From contig DATECU010000068.1 in the NCBI GenBank assembly GCA_035286745.1, forward strand, positions 1 through 12,176: a stretch of DNA of 12,176 bases, in the 5' to 3' direction. Under the pieces are notes generated by a model. The model saw nothing but the letters and a program-made list of their open reading frames with translations, did not search any database and was not told where the DNA came from. The DNA comes from DATECU01 sp035286745 (GTDB taxonomy: Bacteria; Acidobacteriota; Vicinamibacteria; Fen-336). Positions 6,124 to 12,176 of this stretch are shown piece by piece. Numbering within the stretch: the first letter of the stretch is position 1; every line of letters starts with the position of its first letter. A program made the translations under genes and the position numbers.

Positions 6124-6150
6124 GTCGGCAGGAAGTCTAGCAGGCCAGGG

Positions 6151-6429
6151 TCAAGCCCGGTTGATCAGCTCGCGAAGCTCCTTGCCCGGCTTGAAGGAGG
6201 GCACCGCCTTGGCGGGAACCACCACTCCGGCCCCGGTCTTGGGGTTGCGTCCGGAACGGCTTTCACGCCGCCGAAGACGGAAGCTCCCGAATCCGCGGAG
6301 TTCGATCTTGTCGCCCTTTTGCAGGGCTTCCGTGATCGAGGAGAAGACGGCATCCACGATGACCTCGGAGTGCTTGCGGGTCAGGTCCGAGGTCTCGGAG
6401 ACCCGGTCCACCAGCTCGGCCTTGGTCAT
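6151..6429 (-). CDS. ihfB: IHF-beta-like HU/IHF family DNA-binding protein
   Basis: A 92-residue nucleoid protein that bends DNA. It starts MTKAELVDRVSE as IHF subunits do, has the beta-arm motif RGFGSF (45-50) and GRNPKTG (60-66) with the intercalating Pro63, and ends PSFKPGKELRELI (77-89). The resemblance to IHF beta and its place right after the S1 gene, the order seen around rpsA and ihfB in enterobacteria, support the beta call; HU cannot be excluded because no alpha partner is in the window. The ATG at 6429 is chosen over upstream in-frame starts because MTKAEL is the family's N-terminus; GAGGAG lies about 12 bases before it. The gap to rpsA is 37 bases with no obvious promoter, so they probably share a transcript. 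Confidence 0.9.
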   Translation of the reverse strand: MTKAELVDRVSETSDLTRKHSEVIVDAVFSSITEALQKGDKIELRGFGSFRLRRRESRSGRNPKTGAGVVVPAKAVPSFKPGKELRELINRA

Positions 6430-6466
6430 GGGGAAGCCGCTTCTCCTCGCGGGCCGCCGCTTTGGA

Positions 6467-8254
<1,788 letters not shown>

Positions 8255-8361
8255 GGCTTTGACGAAACCTCCAGGATTGGGATTGTCCAGGGCGGCGGGC
8301 CCGAACGGCGCCTCGCATCGAGGACTAAAGGCTGGATTTTAGCCAGCTTACGAGGCGCCTG
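8255..8361 (-). other. Leader and promoter region of rpsA
   Basis: This 107-base gap between the hemD stop and the rpsA start holds the promoter described separately, a 9-bp inverted repeat around it and, in the predicted leader RNA, a 5-bp hairpin. If the start point is near 8329, the untranslated leader is about 75 bases long. Confidence 0.7.
8307..8359. repeat. 9-bp inverted repeat flanking the rpsA -10 box
   Basis: GGCGCCTCG (8307-8315) and CGAGGCGCC (8351-8359) are perfect inverted copies, their centres 44 bases apart, about four turns of DNA. One copy lies in the -35/-10 spacer and the other about 14-22 bases after the predicted start. An inner hairpin, GCTGG (8331-8335) with CCAGC (8343-8347), covers the -10 box in DNA. 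A separate 5-bp hairpin (8311-8315 with 8319-8323) can form in the leader RNA. It could be an operator pair or a readthrough fold from hemD; no T-run follows, so it is not a plain terminator. Confidence 0.55.
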
Positions 8362-8365
8362 TCAA
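8336..8365 (-). promoter_or_regulatory. Sigma-70-type promoter for the rpsA block
   Basis: On the minus strand TTGACA (8365-8360, a perfect -35 match) is followed after 18 bases by TAAAAT (8341-8336, five of six -10 bases). The start point would be near 8329. The -35 box contains the hemD stop codon TGA (8364-8362), so it is coding and regulatory at once. Its match and its place just before rpsA make it the best promoter in the window. Confidence 0.75.
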
Positions 8366-9168
8366 GGCGAATTCCCGGTCCTCCCGGTCGGGCTCACGAA
8401 AGCCGGCGAGGAGGCGACGGCGGCCAGGAGCCCGGCCGCGGTTGACGGCTTCGCCACCACCACGACGTCGCACCCGGCTCGGCGGGCGGCCTCCTCGGTC
8501 ACCGGGCCGATGACCGCGACCCTGACCCCGGCCAAGTCCGGTCCCGCCGCCGCCGCCAAGCCCTCCACGGCCGAAGGCGAAGCCAGCACCACCAGATCGA
8601 GACCTCGATCCAGCAGGGTCCGCAGTTCTTCCCCCAGGCCCTGCGGTTGCTCGGTCCGATAGGCGATCACGGTATCCACCAGAGCACCCCGATGCCCGAG
8701 CCCGCTGGCCAGGGTGTCGCGCGCCCTTGCGGACAACGGCAGCAGGACCTTGCGGCCGGAGAGGTCCCAGGAGGCAAAGGCGTGAAGCAGCCCCTCCGCC
8801 CGATGCTCCTGGACGGGTTCGAGGTCGGGCGTCACGCCCCCAAACGCCAAGGCTAGCGCATCTCGAGTGGCCGGGCCCACGACCGCCACCTTGGGGAGAG
8901 CGCCAACCAGGCCCAGGACCGCCCGTCGCTCGGCCACCGCCTCGACCGCGTTGCTGCTGGTGAAGACCAGCCAGTCGTACTCGCTCAGGCGGGACAGCGC
9001 GCGGTCGAGGGGACCGCAGTCGAGGGGCGGCCGGATCTCGATCAGCGGCAGTTCCAGGACGGTGGCGCCCAGAGCCCGGAGCGGTCCGGTGAGCGAGGCC
9101 GACTGCTCGGGCCGCCGCGTCACCAGGATGCGCCGCCCGGTCAGTGGCCCCCAGGCCTCCGCCGTCAT
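8362..9168 (-). CDS. hemD: Uroporphyrinogen-III synthase
   Basis: A 268-residue cytoplasmic enzyme that closes hydroxymethylbilane with inversion of ring D to give uroporphyrinogen III, the branch point to heme, siroheme and cobalamin. HemD is poorly conserved, but the two-lobed pattern is clear: GRRILVTRRPEQ (11-22), WLVFTSSNAV (66-75), VAVVGPAT (94-101), RKVLLPLSARARDTL (139-153), VIAYRT (167-172), LVVLASPSAV (192-201) and VAVIGPVTEEAARRAG (217-232). No methyltransferase (CobA) domain is fused, unlike in some relatives. The ATG at 9168 overlaps the hemC stop (ATGA). Its own stop lies within the -35 box of the rpsA promoter. Gene order with hemC makes the assignment safe. Confidence 0.93.
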   Translation of the reverse strand: MTAEAWGPLTGRRILVTRRPEQSASLTGPLRALGATVLELPLIEIRPPLDCGPLDRALSRLSEYDWLVFTSSNAVEAVAERRAVLGLVGALPKVAVVGPATRDALALAFGGVTPDLEPVQEHRAEGLLHAFASWDLSGRKVLLPLSARARDTLASGLGHRGALVDTVIAYRTEQPQGLGEELRTLLDRGLDLVVLASPSAVEGLAAAAGPDLAGVRVAVIGPVTEEAARRAGCDVVVVAKPSTAAGLLAAVASSPAFVSPTGRTGNSP

Positions 9169-10061
9169 TGGCCCATGAGCGTTGCGGCTCCGCGCTCAAG
9201 AAGGGCCTGGGCCAGATCCCGACCCAAGCGGTCGGGGTCGAGCCCCCGCCGTTCGGCGCGCAGCATCTCCGAGCCGTCCTTGCTGGCCACCAATGCCGAG
9301 AGCAGGAGCCCCTCGCCCTGCTCCACCGCAAAGGCCCCCAGCGGCACGTTGCAGCCTCCACCAAGACCCGCCAGCAAGGCTCGTTCGGCGCGAACGGCCC
9401 GGGCGGTGGCTTCATGATGGAGCGGCTTCACGGCCGAGGCCAGCCCCAGGTCGCTCTCCCGGCACTCCAGCGCGATGGCCCCCTGGCCCGGAGCCGGCAG
9501 CATCACCCCGGGCTCCAGGACCTCGGTCACCTCGCCGGCTCGCCCCAGCCGCGTCAACCCGGCCAGGGCCAGGATGATGGCGTCGAAGATCCCCTCTCGC
9601 AGCCGCCTAATGCGGGTGTCCACGTTGCCACGCAGACCGGAAACCCGCAAGTCGGGGCGGCGGGCCAGCAGTTGGGAGCGCCGCCTTAGGCTGGTGGTGC
9701 CTACCCGAGCCCCGGGAGGCAGGCCGTCGAGGGATGCCCCGGAAGCCGAGAGCAGGGCGTCCCGGGGGTCCGCCCGCTCCAGGAATGCACATAACGTCAA
9801 GCCCTCGGGCAAGGCGGTCGGCACGTCCTTCAAGCTGTGCACCGCCAGGTCCACCTGCTCCGCCAGCAGGGCCTCCTCGATCTCCTTGAGGAAGGCCCCC
9901 TTGCCCCCCACGCTTTCGAGCGGGCGATCCTGCACTCGATCGCCGGTGGTGGTGATGACGCGGATCTCGACCTCTTGTCCCAGTCGCTCCAGCCGGCCCT
10001 TCACGTGCTCGGCCTGCCAGAGGGCCAGGGCACTCCCCCGGGAGCCGATGCGGATCTTCAT
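9165..10061 (-). CDS. hemC: Hydroxymethylbilane synthase (porphobilinogen deaminase)
   Basis: A 298-residue cytoplasmic enzyme that joins four porphobilinogens into hydroxymethylbilane. All key residues are visible: IGSRGSALALWQA (5-17), catalytic Asp79 in HSLKDVPT (75-82), the arginines that bind substrate carboxylates (Arg126/127 in TSLRRRSQ, Arg144 in GLRGNVDTR), PAPGQGAIALECR (189-201), and Cys237 in GGGCNVPLGAF, to which the dipyrromethane cofactor is attached. Length is slightly below that of the E. coli enzyme. ATG 10061 overlaps the hemA stop (ATGA) and GGGG lies just before it. Product passes to the next gene's HemD. Confidence 0.97.
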   Translation of the reverse strand: MKIRIGSRGSALALWQAEHVKGRLERLGQEVEIRVITTTGDRVQDRPLESVGGKGAFLKEIEEALLAEQVDLAVHSLKDVPTALPEGLTLCAFLERADPRDALLSASGASLDGLPPGARVGTTSLRRRSQLLARRPDLRVSGLRGNVDTRIRRLREGIFDAIILALAGLTRLGRAGEVTEVLEPGVMLPAPGQGAIALECRESDLGLASAVKPLHHEATARAVRAERALLAGLGGGCNVPLGAFAVEQGEGLLLSALVASKDGSEMLRAERRGLDPDRLGRDLAQALLERGAATLMGQ

Positions 10062-11314
10062 AGCCCCAGCAGCTTGCGAATGAAGCCGACCTGCTCCAGA
10101 GAGTGGCCGTTGCGCGCCAGCTCCTTGATCTGGACCGTGGGCGCGTGGAGCAGCTTGTTGACGATGGCGGAGCTGGCGGCCTCCAGCGCCGCCTCCTGCT
10201 CCGCCGACAGCGGTCCCAGCCGCGGCCGAGCCTTGTCGATCTCGGCCTTGCGAATGTCCTCGGCTCGCTTCCGGAGATCCACCAGCAGGGGGACCACATC
10301 TAGAGACCGTTGCCAGTCCAGGAACTCGCGCACCTCGCGCTCAACGATAGCCTCGGCGGCAGCGGCTTCCTTGCGCCGCTCGCGCAGGTTGGCGTCGGCC
10401 ACCGACTTGAGGTCGTCCAGGTCGTAGAGGAAGACACCCTGGACCTCGGCCACCGACGCCTGGATGTCACGGGGCACCGCGATGTCGATGAGGAACAGCG
10501 GGCGTTTGCCCCGACCGCCCCGGGCTCGCGCCGCCTCCACGTCCTCGCGGGTGATCACCACCCCCGGCGCCCCGGTGCCGCTGATCACGATGTCGGCGGT
10601 GGCCAGTTCTTCGCGCAGCGAGGCGAAGGGCACCGCTCGCCCCCCCAGGGCCGCCGCCAGCTCGTGGGCCCGGTCCATGGTCCGGACCCCCACCACCGCG
10701 GCCCGCGCCCCGTTCTGCACCAGATGGCGGGCCGCCAGGGCGCTCATCTTGCCGGTGCCCACCAGCAGCACGTTCTTGTCGCGAAGCTGACCAAAGATCT
10801 TGCGGGCCAGCTCCACCGCTACATAGGACACCGAGACCGCGTTGTGGCCGATGCCGGTCTCGGATCGGGCACGTTTGGCGGCGGCCAGGGACCGGTTGCG
10901 GAGGGCGTTGAGCGACCCACCCAAGGTCCCCGACTTCTCGGCCGCCTGATAGGCGTCCTTCACCTGGCCCAGGATCTGGGGCTCTCCCAGCACCATGGAG
11001 TCCAGACTGGCCGCCACCCGGAATGCGTGGCGCACCGCCTCCGCACCACCCAAACGATAGACGGCCGCCTCCAGATCCTCGACCCGCCGCCCGTGATAGC
11101 CGGCCAGAAAGCGGGCCACGCGTTCGGTGCCGCCGTCCTCGGCCTGGGCGTAGAGCTCCACCCGGTTGCAAGTGGAGAGGATCATGGCCTCGTTGGCACC
11201 GGCGTCCTGGCGCATCCGGAGAAGCGCCTCGGCCAGCCGATCCTTGTCAAAGGCCAGAGCCTCCCTGAGCTCCAGGGTCGAGGTCTTGTGGCTGAGCCCG
11301 ACGACGACGATCAC
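10058..11314 (-). CDS. hemA: Glutamyl-tRNA reductase
   Basis: A 418-residue NADPH-dependent enzyme that reduces glutamyl-tRNA to glutamate-1-semialdehyde, the first committed step of the C5 route to 5-aminolevulinate. Evidence: GLSHKTSTLELRE (6-18), catalytic Cys49 in STCNRVELY (47-55), His96 and the stretch RVAASLDSMVLGEPQILGQVK (99-119), NAVSVSYVAVELA (158-170), a Rossmann nucleotide site LLVGTGKM (183-190), IDIAVPRDI (276-284) and the C-terminal dimer helices ending NKLLHAPTVQIKE (386-398). The GTG at 11314 is the right start because it gives MIVVVGLSHKT and overlaps the preceding stop (GTGA); longer in-frame versions run into the CcsA-like gene. HemL and HemB, needed for the pathway, are not in the window. 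Confidence 0.97.
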   Translation of the reverse strand: MIVVVGLSHKTSTLELREALAFDKDRLAEALLRMRQDAGANEAMILSTCNRVELYAQAEDGGTERVARFLAGYHGRRVEDLEAAVYRLGGAEAVRHAFRVAASLDSMVLGEPQILGQVKDAYQAAEKSGTLGGSLNALRNRSLAAAKRARSETGIGHNAVSVSYVAVELARKIFGQLRDKNVLLVGTGKMSALAARHLVQNGARAAVVGVRTMDRAHELAAALGGRAVPFASLREELATADIVISGTGAPGVVITREDVEAARARGGRGKRPLFLIDIAVPRDIQASVAEVQGVFLYDLDDLKSVADANLRERRKEAAAAEAIVEREVREFLDWQRSLDVVPLLVDLRKRAEDIRKAEIDKARPRLGPLSAEQEAALEAASSAIVNKLLHAPTVQIKELARNGHSLEQVGFIRKLLGL

Positions 11315-12138
11315 GGCACGCCGACCGAAGCCCGGGCCGCTCCCGCAGCGAAGATGGTCATCCAGAGAAAGGTGAAGGCGACCGCCGTGAAGCCGGCGAT
11401 GCCCAGGAGAGCGGCGCGCCGCCCCCCCCAGCCGTCGCGCAGCCGCGCCGCCAGCAACACCACGTAGATGACCCAGGCGGTGAGCGCACTCCACTCCTTG
11501 GCATCCGAGGTCCAGTAGCGCCCCTTCGAGGCATGGCTCCAGAGGAAGCCGGTGACGATGGCCAGGGTCAGGAAGCCGAAGCCCACCGCCACACTGGCCC
11601 CGCCGAGGGTATCGCAGCGCTCGAGGCTGGGGCCCAGGTAGTAGAAGCGACGCGGGGACCTCGACTTCAGATCCCGTTCCTGAAAGAGATAAAGCAGGCC
11701 CATGGTGAAGGCCAGGAAGAGCGAGGCGTAGCCCAGGAAGGCCAGGGTGGCGTGAATGGGCAGGAACATGCTCTTGAGGATGGCACCACCGATCTCGGGC
11801 GCGGGGGCGAAGTTGGCAACCAGCACCAGCCCGAAAGCCGCCGGGTAGACGGCGAGTCCCAAGGCCTCGACTCGGGTCCGCACGTAGGTGGCGAGAAACA
11901 CGAGAACGATGGTCCAGGCCATCAGGGCTGTCCCGTCGCGCAGACCCACCGCCGGGAAGTGCCCGGCCTCGGTCCAGCGCTGAGACAGGCTGGCGGTGTG
12001 GAACGCAAAGCCGGCCAGGGTCGCGGTCACCGGCCAGGTGGTCAGCAAGCGCCGCCGCGTGAAGGCGTGGACCACCACGTGGAGCGCCCCCACAGCGTAG
12101 AAAGCCAGGGTGAGAAGCAGGTAGAGATGCGAGCCCAT
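11311..12138 (-). CDS. ccsA: CcsA/HemX-type cytochrome c assembly membrane protein
   Basis: A 275-residue polytopic inner-membrane protein with about eight hydrophobic segments. It has the family pattern RWTEAGHFPAVGLRDGTALMAW (54-75), histidines placed as in heme-handling members (His47, His129, His202), and a shortened tryptophan-rich motif near GRYWTSDAKEW (206-216). CcsA and CcmC bind and pass heme for cytochrome c maturation, while HemX next to hemA in other bacteria influences glutamyl-tRNA reductase level. Being first in the hem block and overlapping hemA (GTGA) fits either role; the classical WWD motif is only partly present, so HemX is a live alternative. Upstream only 38 bases remain and no promoter can be assigned. 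Confidence 0.85.
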   Translation of the reverse strand: MGSHLYLLLTLAFYAVGALHVVVHAFTRRRLLTTWPVTATLAGFAFHTASLSQRWTEAGHFPAVGLRDGTALMAWTIVLVFLATYVRTRVEALGLAVYPAAFGLVLVANFAPAPEIGGAILKSMFLPIHATLAFLGYASLFLAFTMGLLYLFQERDLKSRSPRRFYYLGPSLERCDTLGGASVAVGFGFLTLAIVTGFLWSHASKGRYWTSDAKEWSALTAWVIYVVLLAARLRDGWGGRRAALLGIAGFTAVAFTFLWMTIFAAGAARASVGVP

Positions 12139-12176
12139 GCTACAAGGACTGAGACTAGCACACTGGGGACGCGAAC

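Noticed and set aside
10310..11467. A plus-strand open frame of 385 residues opposite hemA
   Set aside because: It lies over a fully conserved hemA and shows no recognisable domain or ribosome binding site; it is a GC-driven shadow.

Overview
The window is strongly GC-rich bacterial chromosome with ordinary bacterial gene grammar: GTG and ATG starts, 4-base stop/start overlaps and long unidirectional runs. Nothing in it looks mobile: there is no transposase, integrase, CRISPR array or tRNA that I can recognise. Gene content and order (CcsA/HemX-hemA-hemC-hemD; rpsA followed by an IHF/HU gene and a HIT gene; a MauE-rhodanese pair; a secreted Asp-box propeller) suggest an uncultured high-GC Gram-negative, most likely Acidobacteriota or one of the former deltaproteobacterial phyla. 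That placement is an inference from gene order and is not proven.

Layout. (1) Positions 1-375 hold no gene but contain several inverted repeats and a short tandem heptamer repeat. (2) 376-1958, plus strand: a membrane-anchored rhodanese, a MauE/DoxX-type membrane protein and a DUF4398-like lipoprotein, probably one operon concerned with thiol or redox chemistry at the envelope. (3) 1963-12138, minus strand: ten genes in one direction. Read in transcription order they form two blocks. The heme block is ccsA-like, hemA, hemC, hemD, each joined to the next by a 4-base overlap; it takes glutamyl-tRNA to uroporphyrinogen III (with a HemB encoded elsewhere) and pairs this with a cytochrome c heme-handling membrane protein. 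The second block is rpsA (ribosomal protein S1), an IHF-beta-like gene, a class III nucleotidyl cyclase, a HIT nucleotide hydrolase/transferase, a secreted seven-Asp-box propeller and a dapF homologue, the last four again overlapping end to end.

The boundary between the blocks is a 107-base gap carrying a very good sigma-70-type promoter (TTGACA, 18 bases, TAAAAT) whose -35 box overlaps the hemD stop codon. The -10 box is flanked by a 9-bp inverted repeat.

The two most noteworthy observations are these. The DapF homologue has serine at both positions where the two catalytic cysteines of diaminopimelate epimerase belong. A perfect 7-bp hairpin directly in front of the propeller gene's ATG buries its ribosome binding site and would be opened by ribosomes finishing the HIT gene. 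I found no complete new defence or mobile system; the rest is mostly housekeeping genes in an unusual combination.
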